A stretch of DNA of 64,000 nucleotides from Laccaria trichodermophora. Lineage: Eukaryota > Basidiomycota > Agaricomycetes > Agaricales > Hydnangiaceae. The position numbers and the translations under genes are program-made. The stretch spans positions 124,001 through 188,000 of the forward strand of contig JACTVC010000022.1 in NCBI GenBank assembly GCA_018417955.1. Direction: 5' to 3'. The notes beneath the pieces are model-generated. The model was not told the DNA's origin, did no database searches, and saw nothing but the letters and a program-made list of their open reading frames with translations. Shown one piece after another: positions 24,330 through 37,369 of this stretch (its first letter is position 1; the number at the start of each line of letters is the position of its first letter).

Positions 24330-25460
24330 TTACAGGGCAGATAAATGCTAATTAATTAATGAGGTCGAAAAGTTTTTTTACGACTGGTTGGCCGGACTAA
24401 CTAACCGGCCTGGTATATCGGGTTCAAATCCCGAAACCCCCTTGCATCCTGTTGTTTTAAAGGTCATTTCGATCAAACGTCGGGGAGCGGACATTTTTTC
24501 TCCTGAAGAAAGGCAGTAGTCCCGGCATCTCAATAGATCCCCTGAAGAGTAGCAGTTCAGTTCTTGCCAGTGCCCATTACCAATGGATGAGACAGATAAG
24601 TGTTGGGACTTGTCACTTGGGTCACTGGTCAAGGGCGACTCCGAGGCGAGTCAGTGCAAAGTCGGCGATCGGAAGCGTCTGCGCGATCTACTTGCATCAA
24701 GTCTCGAATAGCTTGACAAACATTTCAAGCACCGGGAAAGGAGGAGACAAGGGGGAAGAATTATGTAAAGGGGTTAGGTTCCTTGACCTTTCCCAGCTTT
24801 GTACGAGTCGTCCTGGTAATATGGAGACGGGTCCTTCCCCAAGTGACCCTAGTAAATGAATAGAAATGAATGGAGGCATGGCTCGAAAACCTGAGACGAA
24901 CTTCCAAGTTTCATCACTATGAAATCTTGTCCGCCGTTTTCCAAGTCGTCAAGCTCGGACAAACAAAAGCAGCCCAACGGGCATACTTAAATCACCTCGC
25001 ATTGGTGTTCCGAAATTCAACGTTCAACTCCCAAGGTTCATGCAATCACTGTGTTCAATTTTCGTATCCATTACAAACCGACATGACCGTTTTGTCACCG
25101 GCCACCATTGGATGTTTGATCCGTATCAATCATATCAGCGTTCTGTGCATTGAGTTGTTCAAAAGAAATTCTGGGAACGGCAAGATTGCGTGTCCCAAAA
25201 GCCGCCCAAACCCATAATTTCTTATCAAAAGATACGGGCGCACTGTTCTGTTCACATAGCCTTCTGTCGATCACATCTCATATTTTCGATCCACGTGATG
25301 TCGCTAAGGCTATACATGACTGATCTTTTTCAGGGCTCGTCAACGACTATTCCTTGATCAGCGCAGTGACTATCGCAGCAGCCGCAGCAACAGGAGACCT
25401 TACAGTTCCCTATACATTCCTCACATTCATCCGTTTCAAATCCTTTCTTCCAACGGGTTC
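24330..25460. other. Intergenic region with an isolated tRNA T-arm-like sequence
   Basis: No gene recognised. At 24409-24440 CGGGTTCAAATCCCG looks like a T arm with B box, preceded by the hairpin GGCCGG...CCGGCC, but no matching acceptor 5' half exists. The right part is the promoter region of the gene starting at 25466. Confidence 0.4.
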
Positions 25461-25465
25461 GAGTC

Positions 25466-26788
25466 ATGATTATCGAAAAACACCCGCTTCCAGAGGACCC
25501 GACTCCGACTGATGCACCACCATCATACGATACCGTAAGGCCTTTTCGAAACGGCTACAGGGACACAAAACCTCCGACTTCATCGTCAGCGACGACCTCC
25601 ACACAATCGCCACCGCCTAGACATCCCCCCACGTCGCCAACAACAATAACAAAAGGCAAGGCGCGTGCGAATTGGTTCAACTTTGCTGCCCATCGCACCT
25701 CACGAGACGTCCGAAACACCGTCCTTGGTCTCGTACGTGACCTAGTCCGTGAATACCACACCAACTCTCCTGCGCCGGCAGGCATACTCCAAAGCTGTGC
25801 AGAAGCCTGTGCAGCACACAACCTCTGCCTCGCTTCCATTCTTCAAGAACAGTCGATAGAGGAACATACCCCTTTATATTGGGCCATTGTGAAACGGGTT
25901 CCAGACGAGGCCACCGACGAGGATACCCAAATACCCGACCTTCTCACTGCGTTGCTCTCTCATTCAACGCCACTCACGCGAGAGACTATTTCCGATGTAC
26001 GAGTGGCATGCCTCATTACGTCTGACCAGGCGCTATTTCAGCGGTTGAGGATGTCGCCAGAGTTTTCGAAGATCTCAGGGAGGGACGAGATGCTGCTAGG
26101 AGCGACGCTGCCGATGGATGATATCGTTGTTGAGGATATGGCGGGAGACGAGGGCGCATTTGCTGTGAACTTTGAGATTCCGCAGTTTCAGAAGAGGATG
26201 ATGGTTTCAAAGGAGATCGTGTTGGAATTTATCGCCCGAAGTCAGTTTTTTTATCTTTCTCTTTGACCGCTCATTGACTTCGTTTCAAGGTCGGATGTGG
26301 AAGCTAGAATTCTCGATAGCCAACGGCTATCAAGCTGGCCCTCGACCGGGGTCATGGTGCATCTCCCTCTCTCTGCTGGAGAATAGTCCCCCGTGCTGGA
26401 TAGACTCTCGCCTACTTGTCCAAGAACCAGACACAACATCCACAATACCATCACCAGATACAAAGTCACCTACGTCCCCCGGGCGCTCCGCTTCTTCTCC
26501 GTTCGTCTTCGGTGCAGGCCGCCATAAAGCGAAACCCACCATCTCCATACGCCTAAAGTCAACCCAGCAGCTGTTCGCACCCAGCCAGTCGGAGGTCGTG
26601 GTTTCGTTGGAGGACAGTCTGATGGGTTCTAGCTTGCAATACGCGTACGTGTCTCCTTCTTTCGATTTCGATGCGATTCTGATGCTTATCGTTGCAGGGG
26701 GAGCTCGTATATCGCTGCTGACGAGAAACTTCGCGCGCGCTTGGAGGCGAGACTTTGTAAACCAGAAGCCGAATGCATCATATGTTAA
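25466..26788 (+). CDS. Conserved basidiomycete protein with C-terminal CIIC
   Basis: Three exons: 25466 to about 26240, 26289 to about 26645, and 26696-26788, joined in phase (CGA A|gtcagt ... caag|GT CGG and TAC GC|gtacgt ... cag|G GGG). The N-terminal third is disordered and rich in Pro/Thr/Ser (PPSYDTVRPF). It is followed by a helical region LGLVRDLVREYHT, ILQSCAEACAAHNLCLASIL, TPLYWAIVKRVPDE, then LFQRLRMSPEFSKISGRDEM and VNFEIPQFQKRMMVSKEI. The end reads SSYIAADEKLRARLEARL followed by CKPEAECIIC. I remember close relatives as unnamed proteins in mushrooms and no function. The terminal C-I-I-C could be a lipid-modification site (inference). The ATG chosen is the first in an open frame with good codon character. 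Confidence 0.72.
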
Positions 26789-27135
26789 TGAGGCGGTTTT
26801 TTACCTATACTTATCTCATTCGAATGTAAAATACCACCACCCTGTAACAGATATATACCGCGTAAACGACGGTCGATTAAGCTGTATTTTAAATACATTT
26901 AGGTCCCGAATATTGAAACCTGAACCTCGGAACAAAGTCGTGGATTACATATTATGAGTGAAGTGAATATTCACCAGTCAAATGTGGCCCCGTAATATGA
27001 AGAACTTCGATAGATCGAATCTATCTAAGATACCATGCGTGCATTATATTGTTACACAGTTTCGCCCAAGAGTCCTATTTCTGCACGTAGTAGTCCGTTG
27101 TTCAACTTACGGCTTTGCAAAGAGAACGTAATGTG

Positions 27136-30043
27136 TCAAGCATCCTCGTAAATAATCGTGGTGGCACTCCTACGAGCAGGAGTCAGTATCACATCGTCCT
27201 ACGAAAAAAAAGGTATACCTTTCCTCGATTCCCTATACAACAGGAAGCACAGTCATGTGAGCCTTAGCAAGCAGCAAATGCAACGAAATTGAACTCACAT
27301 TTTGTTTCCAAGCGAGTTGAACTTTCAAATTTGTCAACCCAAAGAGAAAAACGAGGTCGTAATCAATTCGATAGTAACTCTCCTGTTCCCCATGACTTTT
27401 GGACAGAGGAAATGGATTTATGTCAGAGAGGTCCAACTTGATCGTCCAAATCTTGACGAATTTATCTGCTCGGGAGAGTCGCCACAGTTCGGGATACGAG
27501 AAAACCAATCAAAGGAGAATACGAACCAGTATTCACGTCCCTCCACATCGGCGGCTCAGACGATAGACCCTGGTAACGCCAGACAGAGATCGTAACATCC
27601 TTAAAGTCATTCCTAGTCTGTGATTCCCGGAAATACGATTGTCTGAATTCCTTATCGTCCAACACTTGGGTATCCTAAGAACGCTGTCAGCTAAATTTAC
27701 TCAACTATACATGCAGAAAACAAACTCTGGGCAAGATGATATCGAACGCATCGCCAATTCTCTTTGATCCAGAAATGCTCATGAACGCGTCTGAGGCGCG
27801 TTTCAAGTGATCTGGTATGGTGGGATCGTAGGGAATGTGACAGAACATTCCGTATGTGAATTTCGAGATGCGCGTCCGCACGGCTCGGTCAAGGTAGAAG
27901 GAGATCGCTCCATCCGAAACTGCTTTATTACTGAATTTAGTGAAGTTAGGCCGTCGTCAGAGTATCAAGGGTAATGGAGGCTTGCTTACACATGGCTGTC
28001 AGGCCTTATTACATGGAGACCGCTTAGTCGAGGCGACGTGCGGACTTGATCGAAAAGCCAATCGCTTGCGCTAAAGCCTCCGACGAGAACAACATGCTTA
28101 GAGACTCCCCGTTACTACACGAAGACATCATTGTGATTCGGATTCACCCACAGTTATGTTTCGGTTAGCCGACTTTCGAACATCCAAAATCGCATTAATG
28201 ATACAGTCAATGGAGAGCTCAAAGAATTTGGACACGATTGAGCTGAAAGCCTTTCAGTTTTAGAGTTCAAATATTCAAGGACGCAAACGTTTACCCCGGA
28301 ATAAGCAGTTGTCCAAACCGAATGCCGAAGCTGGGGTCACTGTCTCTTGTACTGCCGAATTTGACATACTGCTTCTCCGCTGAATCCCGAAATCGGAGTT
28401 TCGTAGATTTGTCAAAACAGCGAACAATGTGGTCCAGGTCATCGAAGAACTTGGAATCAGCAAGGTGTTCTGGAGAGATATGAAAGTTTTATAGACGGTA
28501 TCAGGTGAGAGAGTACCATTCAGAAAGCTTCGTGCATGGATGGTGACGAAAACCGAGCCATGGAAATGACCTGAAAAAGTTTTAGCGACGGAAGGGAAGG
28601 GAAGTAAGCTTTGATTTTACATTGCGGCGCTGCAATTTCTTCAAAAGTATTATGATTTTCCGAACGTGAAAAAGTGCTGAAGTCTATCGTCCCTCCACCT
28701 GCGTCAACAATAACTACACCATCTCCCTCCTAAAACCTAAATTTAGAGTGGAATATTGAAATCAAATGACAACTCACCAGGAAAGCATCTGCAGGCAGGC
28801 CATTCTGCATCGAAAAATGCAAACTCGCCTCTCCTTCAGTTACAAATGACACTCTCGCACGTCCTAAGGGGGTATCAGGAATAATTCCAGCCATAATTGC
28901 CGCCTTTGTCATTTGCGTTTGTTGGGTGACGTCCCACCCATTTGGATGAGGCAGAATAAAAGCGATGTCATCCTTGACGGACAACCACAATTCCCGACCA
29001 TTGGCATGGGTATCTTGAATACATTGAGAAGCACAATTGAAAAGGTACTTGAAATAGTCCGCGAAAACCTCGACGGCTGATTTGTTCAAAGGTAGAGGGG
29101 GAAGTTCCATTGGATGCGTCTGAGGACGAAGGTGGAGCTTAAACCTGTGAAACTCATGAATTCCGTCCGTAAGAGTAAAGTTGGAAACTGACCATTCGCA
29201 TTTCGTCCACATCTCATCCTCTGCTCTCTCATATATATCGTCGAGTAGCGCCTCGGCTCCTACAGCGCGTACCTTTCCCCCTTGGTCGTAGTAAAGAACG
29301 GAAGGAATTTTCAACCCGCCACTACTGGACTGGTGGCCAGGATATCTGCGTCAGATGAGTGATATAAACTTGCGGAACGTAGAGAATACAAGTCACCTTG
29401 TGACACTCTGGATTACTGGCATTTGGCCAGGATCGAGAATACTAGACCGTTTGATGGTCAAGTTATACAGCGTTAGAGCACCTTCCGACGTACCTATACG
29501 AGACGCAACTGAACGTTGTGCCGACGTCTATAGCCATGACGAGCTTACGACGGATCCCACAATAAGCGGAATTGGACCGGATAGTGTGAGGTATAACCGG
29601 AGCCTGTTCCACCAGTGCGTTTCTCGACAAATCTTTCCCATCCTCAAAAGGTCGTCCCTTAATCGCATTGAGTTGGACCGACAGCTTCTTGTTTTCCTCC
29701 ACGAGTCGCTTGTTCTCTCTGTGCAGATCCAAAATGACACCTTTCAGATAACGAGATTCACTCTTGGATTGTTGGAGTTGTTTATTGAGTGATTCTATCT
29801 CGCGAACCATACGTTTGGCATCTTCCTCGCGTTGTTTAAGACTTTGTTCAGAGGTCCTGAGTTGATCGAATATGCTGAGGAGTTCCTCGGCGAGAGAGAT
29901 GCTACTTGAACATGCTGGGTATCTTTGGGCGTCTACAACTGATCGAAAGAGACGATTCAGCTGTTCATTTGGCTAGCGTGTTGCGAGACTAATGAAGGAG
30001 GTATCTCACATGATTTACGAATGTCACTTCCTTGCGATTCCAT
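27136..30043 (-). CDS. Hsp70-12-like ATPase gene copy 2 (intact)
   Basis: Minus-strand gene, the only uninterrupted member of the three. It starts MESQGSDIRKS with an intron after the partial Tyr codon. The coiled coil ISLAEELLSIFDQLRTSEQ and NKRLVEENKKLSVQLNAIKG leads to the ATPase motifs MAIDVGTTFSCVSY, SVLYYDQGGKVRAVG, HPNGWDVTQQTQM, VTEGEASLHF and HVVLVGGFSASDWLF. The C-terminal segment DISVW-type strand (DVTISVWRYQGL), YYRIDYDLVFLFGLTNLKVQ and a final SATTIIYEDA follow. I checked the exon joins from the first ATPase motif to the stop and found no break. It lies next to the sirtuin gene and the DUF7330 gene, which are transcribed on opposite strands to each other. Role is presumed ATP-dependent protein handling; substrates unknown. 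Confidence 0.8.
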
Positions 30044-30807
30044 GGAATCCGAACCACTGGAATCAGTAATAATGCAGGAGGACGGAGATTTGAACAAGAC
30101 GTTGATGATCGCTTTTGGCAAGGAACGAACTGTGCCTCATGCTGGTATCTTTCAGGTATCTTCGGCGTCTACAACTGATTGAAAGAGAAGATCGTCATTT
30201 GGCGAGCAAGAGTTACGAGACTAGTGAAGGAGGTATCTCACAAGATTTACAAATGCCATTTCCTTGCCATTCCATGAATTATGAACTTCGGAAATCAGCG
30301 ATTCGTTCACGAACACAGACTCAGATGACAGAGGGACGAAAAAAACGGGTGCAGTGGGTGACACCCGGTGAAAATCAACTCCGATCAGGCCGAGTCACAG
30401 TGACTGTGGTCGATTTGCTTGGCTTGTGTGAGCATCAATCGAGTTAGATATATTTCAGGCGATTTGCAAGGCTGACCCACACTAAAAACCGCACTGCATA
30501 CATGGCTTACATCGTGTAATATCGAGTTGGATCGAACTCAAATCTATTTGTATAGAATTCTGTCGATAAAATGACACCTTACATCTTGCTTACATCGCTT
30601 CAATTCTAGGCAATCAGATCTACCTCGGAATAACCCGAGTCATTTTTGACTGGGGGTGACACCGGTGACATGTGACAAGCAAGCTGCGAAACAAATGCAA
30701 ATCTTGACCTCAACAGGGATTGCCCTGTCAAGTCGCGTCCACGCGTCCACTTACGTTGACTCTGCGAAATCCTCAAACCGCTTATATTCTTCCCTGCGTT
30801 TTCTCTT

Positions 30808-31010
30808 ATGTCCGCACTCTTCAAATGCGTTGCCTGCCCTCAAAAGTTCAGGGATAATCGCGGCCTCAGTGTCCATCAACGATCATGCACCGCATACAGA
30901 TGCCTCTCAACAAGATCTCTTGGCTTCAAGCGAAAAACAAAGGCCCACAACACAGGAAATGCAAAAACACAAAAGATGAATGCAGATTTGACGGGAGAAA
31001 CCCCCGGACG
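30808..31010 (+). pseudogene. C2H2 zinc-finger fragment, probably transposon-associated
   Basis: Reads CVACPQKFRDNRGLSVHQRS followed by C and then FKRKTKAHNTGNAKT. A single finger followed by a basic RKTKAH..NAK stretch is the N-terminus I associate with basidiomycete Plavaka/CACTA-like transposon proteins. No further domain follows, so this is a remnant. Confidence 0.4.
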
Positions 31011-31388
31011 CCCCCGTATGCAAGGAGTTATGGTTGGCATGGGTCAGAAAGAGACTTCTTACATTGGGTATATCCTATTTGTTTCGGCATGTCTTTCCTC
31101 ATTACTGATACTCTTCGAGAAGCCTCGGAGCTGCGAGAAATCATCAACAACTTCGGTGATTCCGATGACAACCGTGACGTAGAATTATAAGATTGTACAT
31201 TCTTTCCTTGGTAAAATTTCTTGTACAAGTAACAAGCCTTCCCAGATCAAACATCAATATTCGGAGCAGAGTTGGTTCAATGTCGTTGGCACTCAATTGT
31301 ATCGCATCAGTTGGATTGATCACTAGTGACACCTCCGATTACTCGAGGTAATGCACGGATATCAAATTTGGACATGGTAGCAATGCGT

Positions 31389-32511
31389 TCATTCCAAGTC
31401 TTCCTCCAACTGCGGAAACGCTCTAAGCATCTGCTCTTCGCACGGCCCCCTAAAAACAAAATCCGCCCTCTCATCGCCTTCACTCGGAGCGATATTAAAG
31501 ACCGCAACCTTTCCTTTATGCCGCTGGACACGATAAGCGTACGTGGAGGCTGGTCTAACCTGTACCCATGGTGTTTTTTCAGATGTCTCCTTTCCGAAGA
31601 AGGTGCGCAACACTCACCGTCGAGGAAGTACCAACCACAAGGCAAAGGTCAGCTTTATAAACAAGACTATTAATCTCATCAAGCCTATATGGTTTCTCAT
31701 CGAAAAAAACGACACCCGGCCTCGCGAGGGCACCACACGATGGGCAGCGGGGTAAAGCCGATTCGGGGATATCAACTTCTTTCGAGCCTGCATCGTGATA
31801 ACTTCCGATGCCAGTGTCTAGAGAAGGACGAAGAGGGTTGGAAAGGTCCTCTTCGCAATAATCGCACTCGGTGCATTTGACATTGAATATTCGACCGTGC
31901 ATCTCTATGATTGAATCCATTCGCACTTTGTCACGATCCGAACGTAATTTCTTACAGTCTGAACTTGAAAGCTTTGCTTCGAGAATATGAAGAGCAGTCG
32001 TTGAGAGCCCGTCAACGTTCTGAGTGATGAGGTGGTACGTTTTAGCAGCTGGGGCTACGGTTTTGAGTAGGCTTGGGACTGAGAGCTTGGCTAGGAGGTT
32101 GTGTGCTTTGTTTGGACGCGCCTCGAGAGCTCTGATTTTCAGGTAAGCGCAATCGATTCGGAAAGTTCATCGATCTTTACAATTTTACGCACTTGACTCG
32201 ACGGTAATGATAGAATTGCCATACAAGGGAAGGGTTTGCGGCAAATGCGCTTGGTGTGGCTAAACTCGTTGCATCCAGGGATCTCCACAGTCCTCCTCCA
32301 TCTCTAAACGTAGGTATCCCTGATAACACTATCAGACTAAGTACTAGAAGTCTAGCTGGGTTCAGACTATCTCACCTGAAGCGGCAGAGAGCCCAGCACC
32401 AGCGATTACGATGATGTGTTGAGCCGTCTGTGTTGCGGCTTGAAATTCTCTGAGCAATATCTCGTCTTCATCTAGGCCGTCCGTTGCTTGTGTGGTAGGC
32501 GTTGGAGACAT
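31389..32511 (-). CDS. SIRT5-like sirtuin (NAD-dependent protein deacylase)
   Basis: Minus strand. It removes acyl groups from lysines with NAD+ as co-substrate. Motifs in order are [14 protein letters not shown], then across an intron [38 protein letters not shown], the catalytic-His motif IIEMHGRIF, a zinc site CTEC ... [12 protein letters not shown] and [23 protein letters not shown] keeps the Tyr-x-x-Arg pair that in SIRT5 binds succinyl and malonyl groups, so desuccinylation is likely. Introns lie after AASG, after the Lys of RRVK, and after GTSST; all are in phase. I chose the Met of [16 protein letters not shown]; an upstream in-frame Met at 32631 would add 40 residues. Confidence 0.85.
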
Positions 32512-32734
32512 GTTTGGGTCATGTGACGATGTTGGAAAGTGTATCACATTGGTATCACAAGGTCCACCTCCGCTCTGCTCGCCGCTCGGAAGGTGTACAC
32601 GAGGGCATGGACGACTCCCTCTAGGCAACAAATACCTTGAAAACCGCTGCTCCGCTTACCGGAAGTGGATCGAAGTGCACACATTTCTTTCGGTTCATCT
32701 CGAGTGACTTGACCATACTAAGGGACAAGTGACC

Positions 32735-32802
32735 GTGGCAACGTGCCTTGCAAGATGCGTTCACGTTCCAGCCTACTCAGCTCGAGCATTGTGTAAGTCA
32801 CA
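32735..32802 (+). promoter_or_regulatory. Conserved promoter-proximal block of DUF7330 genes
   Basis: The block GTGCCTTGCAAGATGCGTTC ... CTCAGCTCGAGCATTGTGTA just before the ATG is repeated before the start-lost copy 1 (about 14915-14980) and, on the minus strand, before the copy-3 fragment (40440-40510). It is shared in full although the coding parts have decayed in two copies. Confidence 0.45.
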
Positions 32803-34306
32803 ATGGAATCCAAGCTATATGACGCGGGATACACTCTTCCTCCGAGCAACGGTTACACTTCTCGCAAGCGACGGCTCGCCATTTGGCCGTTCCTCTCGAT
32901 CGCCTCTGTTTGGCTCCTATTCAAAGCATACCCTCTCCTTTCCCCATGGGTATGTTCTTCCGCATATACATGGTATACTCCCATTCAATCAAATTCCTAC
33001 ATAGCGAGAACACGACTGGCCCATACCACCCAACATCCAAATCGACCATTGCGCTGAATTGCGTCACAATCCAAGTAACAACAAGGCCGAAGATCCAGCT
33101 CCGTTCTCCATCCCGACAACCTTCACCCTCCCACTCCCTTCCAAAGCCCTTTTCTTCATCTCCCGAGGGGGACTTTCAAATGGGGTCATCAACATCATCC
33201 AATCCCACAAAGGCGCCGGTTCGGAGAATGCGGTTGTCGACGTCGACGTGAATTATTGGGAAGAACCGCTCCTGGACAGCCTTAGAGTCTGTCAGGTTAT
33301 CAGGGACGATGGGGGCGTGGGCATTGGTATTTTCGTGAGTCCTTCATTTCGCTCGTCATTCGATCGGTCGTTTACTATGGATTATAAAAGTCAGAGCGGG
33401 AAGGACGTCCTCGGAACCATCAAGTCGAATTCGAGGTCACCATAACCCTTCCTTCCGTCCCAAACGACGCAATCTTATACATCGACTCTCTCGAAACGGA
33501 CATGCCGTTGTTCGAGCATTGGATTGGGGAGCTTGGTGATACTGTTTACTTCAACTCGATCATATTGGGGACGGAGTATAGGGGTGTTGACGTAGCTGTG
33601 AGTTGTTTCGTTTTGCGCTTTACTTCATAACAGCTAACGAACCAACGAAAGTCACTAAATGCGGCAAACATAGAGATCAAGAACTCCCATAGCCCAATTC
33701 AAGGCGTTATCAACGCTTCGAGCTCGTTATCGCTCGTCACTTCTAACGCTCTCATCAATGTTTTTCTTGGGCTTTCCAGTTCAAGCGATGAAGCTACTCA
33801 ATTGGAGATGAAGACGAGTAACGCGTACGTCCTTACCTTTCCCATACTTCACACCAAGCTTGTTTGCTAAATTCCAATACAGTGAAATCGCCGCTTCCAT
33901 AAGCCTAACCACCCACTCAGGCTCATCAGGAGGGAACTACTCCATCCTTGCCCACACATCATTCGCCAAACTAACCCTCACCTTCCCCTCCTCCCCACTC
34001 ACCTCTACCCTCTCACTCAACGCGCGTACCTCCCTAGCTGCGGTAGACGTGTCACTGCACCCAACGTACGAAGGTACCTTTACGCTTGATACTTCTTTCA
34101 CACCATTCGGGGCAAAGGTTTTGGTGGATGAGGGTGTAAAGGATCCGGCGGGTGAGGGGAGGAAGAGGAATGTTGAGGTGAGGAAGGGGAATGGGGGAGG
34201 ACATGTTGAGGGGTCGGTTGGGTGGGGGGATGAGGAGGATGGGAAAGAGGGGAGGGGGAATGTTAGGCTTGAGACGGTTTTTGGGAGTGCTAATTTGAGG
34301 TTGTGA
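32803..34306 (+). CDS. DUF7330 family protein (intact copy)
   Basis: N-terminal cytoplasmic tail (MESKLYDAGYTLPPSNGYTS), then one membrane segment WPFLSIASVWLLFKAYPLL. An intron at CCATGG|gtatgt leads into a region of beta-strand repeats: FTLPLPSKALFFISRGGLSN, EVTITLPSVPNDAILYIDSL, ETDMPLFEHWIGELGDTVYF, IKNSHSPIQGVIN, LITSNALINVF-type and VSLHPTYEGTFTLDTSFTPF. The repeated strand-Ser-Asn turns, LHPTYEGTF and DPAGEGRKR near the end are the DUF7330 pattern I know from mushrooms. Probably a type II membrane protein with a beta-helix or adhesin-like exterior; function unknown. Two further copies in the window are broken. Confidence 0.72.
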
Positions 34307-34653
34307 ATGGGTGATTGGGATATGTATGTATTATAATTGTAATGCGGTCCTGGTTTGATTTTCAGTTCCGGACTTTCAAAGTCAACCTACAGTTGGAATT
34401 GACCAAGTTCCCACGGTGCTGAACATCCGCTCAACCCCTTAGTACAAAACTTGGACTTTCAACATTCAAATATTCAACGTTCAACTCCCAACTCTGCGAA
34501 CTTCGTGAATTCCCCAAACGATGGAGTACCAAGGAATCGTCGACCAATTCACCCTGATTCTTCCGAATGCTGGGATTTTGCCTTTCAATGACCAGGGTGC
34601 CAGTGAGCTCGATGAGGTCTACGAGCGCGTTCTTCCATTCGACTTGACAGAAC

Positions 34654-37161
34654 ATGGCCCGATGTTCCAAAATGGTGGGTTGCGAACCAAGATCTGAGGA
34701 ATCACAGATCATACTCAACGCCCACACATCTCCTACAGGCAATTGGTTCACGGGTGCGATAAAGCGCGGGAGGAGGGCAGAGATCAAGGCTTCAAGAACG
34801 ATTTCTCTAGATATATTCTGTGCTCTGGAACTTCCCATTGAACTTCTTCTCGAGGTCCGTTCCTGACGCCTCAGAATCTCGCCTTATGAACAGATTGAGC
34901 TAGATCTTTGAATTCCTCCATCCCATCGACCTTTATTCTGTTATACGCTCAACGAAGAGGCTGAGGGGTATACTCTTGGATTGGGGGGCGTCGTCTGTGT
35001 GGAAGAAAGCGTTTAACAGGCGCTCCGATGTTCTCCCACCGTGTCCTCCGGATATCTCTGAACCGCGATGGGCTTCCATACTGTTTGGCCCGGCGACGTG
35101 TGATGTAGGCTGTTTCACTAAGTATCTTTTTTGAAATGCTGATTGTTGGGACAGTATTGCAGGCGGAAAGGCGCCATGATTGATTTTCATTTACGATGCC
35201 GCTTGTGCCAGTTCTGTGTGGTGAGCAGATGATATATTCAATGATGTCTTTGACTTACTTGGAGGTGGTTTTATATTACACAGGATGATATGTATATTGA
35301 GAAGTCTAGCGTTGACGTGTTGAAGCTCCTTGGGATCGTGGAGGATCTAGATACATTCTGGAAATGTATCCCTCCCTCTTATCGTCAAGTTCTATTTCAT
35401 GGCATGATCCCACAATTAACTGCTGAAACTAGATCAAATGTTTCTCCCAAATGTTTGGGACTATCACCAGGAGCCAAGATATCTGACATCGGATATCAAC
35501 AGGATGGTTGCGAGCTTTGTCTTTTTCAACTCGAGAATCTCTTCCGGTATTCCCGATGCATCCCTAGAATTTGAGGATTTTAAATCCTTGGAAATCACCA
35601 ACGTGAATCGTGGCCTTGAGGTGATACACAGCATTTCTCACCAAATACACTCTGCTGACGTCGACGGACAGGAATCAAAGAGGACCAATGCGCTTATGGT
35701 CCGCATGGGCAGTCAAGTTATGGAGGAACACAAGGATAACATGAAGCAATTGTTGAAACGGTATCTCATCTGATGTTTATCATCAGAGATGTCAAGGACT
35801 GACCTTTGTATCAGCCATGCTTCTATCCTTTTACGACGCGGTCACAATCAAGTGGATCTAAATATCGCATTAGCCGAGCTTTTTGATCGATATTCATACA
35901 GAGAAAGATTTATGTTGAACCATCGTTGTAAGCTTAGGCTTCTCCTCTCACAGTATCTTCTAATTCTGAAATTTGGATGAAGCTAACAAGCAGCTTGCTC
36001 TTAAGCTGCTACGAACTTCCGAGGCCCACAAGATTGATAGACTGGAAAAACAGCGACGGTTTTTGATCTTCCAAAGGCAAAAGATAGTAAGTGACCGATA
36101 TCACACTCATCAAAAGACACTTCCCCCAACTTCATGGCCAAATTTACCAAACGTGGAAGTGGTCTACGAGTGCGAGCCATTTGCGGCTTTCATTGCCTCT
36201 GAATCAAAAGAAGTTGGAGAGCTCCCAGAGGAAACAGTACAGACTCACTTGGCACCTTTCCTCGACTCTTGGATCCAGGTGCATGAAAGGAATATCTTGG
36301 CTAGGCTAGAATCCCCTTATGAGAACTTGGACCTCGCTGCAAATGTTTTCATCTGCGCTTCCTGTGAAAGCGAAGATGACTGCACCAGACGCCGCACTTC
36401 GATCTTGATTGGCCTGGAAGACCTACGCGCTCATTTTAAATGCATCGATCCACAGTGCGAGTTTCGATTTAGCTTTTCAGGGAGAGCCGTCGCACTCGCG
36501 TTACTTGATCTTCTGGGTATGGACCCTAAAACAGCGACTGTCAGTATTTTGAACGCGAGGGATGCACGGTTTTTCTGTGAGGGTTGCGATGTTTCTCGGA
36601 AGCGGGGAGTGCTTGGTTGCCAGGCATTGACGTGGAGGGAATGTGTAAGTCGTGCACAATTCTGATTATACCTCAAAGCTTATTTGAGGTTCGGATAGAT
36701 TTCTCATGTCATCGAGATGGAGAACACGAACTCCCAACACTCCGTTACGTCTTGGGCACTTTTAACGGCAGAAGCGACTGAATGCATCAAAAGACATGAA
36801 CAACCCTTCCCGAGTCCAGAGTGCAACGTCTGGTGTTGTAACCACTGCCCTGAGCACTACGATGATGCAACGACAAAGGCGAACGTGTTTCGCCACGCCA
36901 AAGAAGAGTAAGTATATATATATTTCCACGGGTGACATACATTTGACGTGCTGGGTTTTCAGGCATTTCATTGATCGCCCTCGCGTCGACGTTGATGTGA
37001 TATACGACCGGCGAAAGTTTCTCCATCTGAAGCCCCGAAAGCCTACTTCTGTCGGGCTCGAACCACCAGAGATCTATCAATGTGGGAGATGCCCAGACAC
37101 AATCAACCGTCTCTGGCAGCTTGACCGCCTCAAACCTCATTTGCTCGATAAGCAAGTTTAA
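34654..37161 (+). CDS. F-box protein with Cys-rich motifs
   Basis: Substrate-recognition subunit type of SCF ubiquitin ligases. The F-box is split by an intron: ALELPIELLLE then IFEFLHPIDLYSVIRSTKRL. It is followed by ASSVWKKAFNRRSDVLPPCP and EPRWASILFGPATCD, and a small Cys cluster CDYCRRKG ... CRLCQFCV. The long C-terminal part has NKQLALKLLRTSEAHKIDRL, a second Cys region FICASCESEDDC ... CIDPQCEF, and FFCEGC. A last exon pair reads CNVWCCNHCPEHYD and ends LDRLKPHLLDKQV. About nine exons; the joins I traced are in phase. This arrangement is common among the many F-box paralogues of mushrooms. The first ATG used (34654) leaves a 60-residue basic N-terminus and is the least certain part. Confidence 0.72.
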
Positions 37162-37369
37162 GATAGTCGGACTGCCTGGTTATGACTTGATAATTTATTG
37201 TCGCTCCGAAGACATCAAATTACAAACCCAAGCCCGGGTAATTGGAGTGGTGAGAATTGTAGAAAGGAGTGCAGGACCACGCTCGGAGGCCATCGCATAT
37301 CCGCAAAATGTGGAGGTGGAAAAGGGGGGGCTGAATTAAAGGTAATACGTATTTTACAGTGAGCTGCGT

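Noticed and set aside
24380..24440. Possible tRNA gene (CGGGTTCAAATCCCG with hairpin upstream)
   Set aside because: The 3' end AAACCCCC has no matching GGGGGTTT 5' half within tRNA distance and the anticodon loop would be 9 nt; at most a tRNA-derived scrap.
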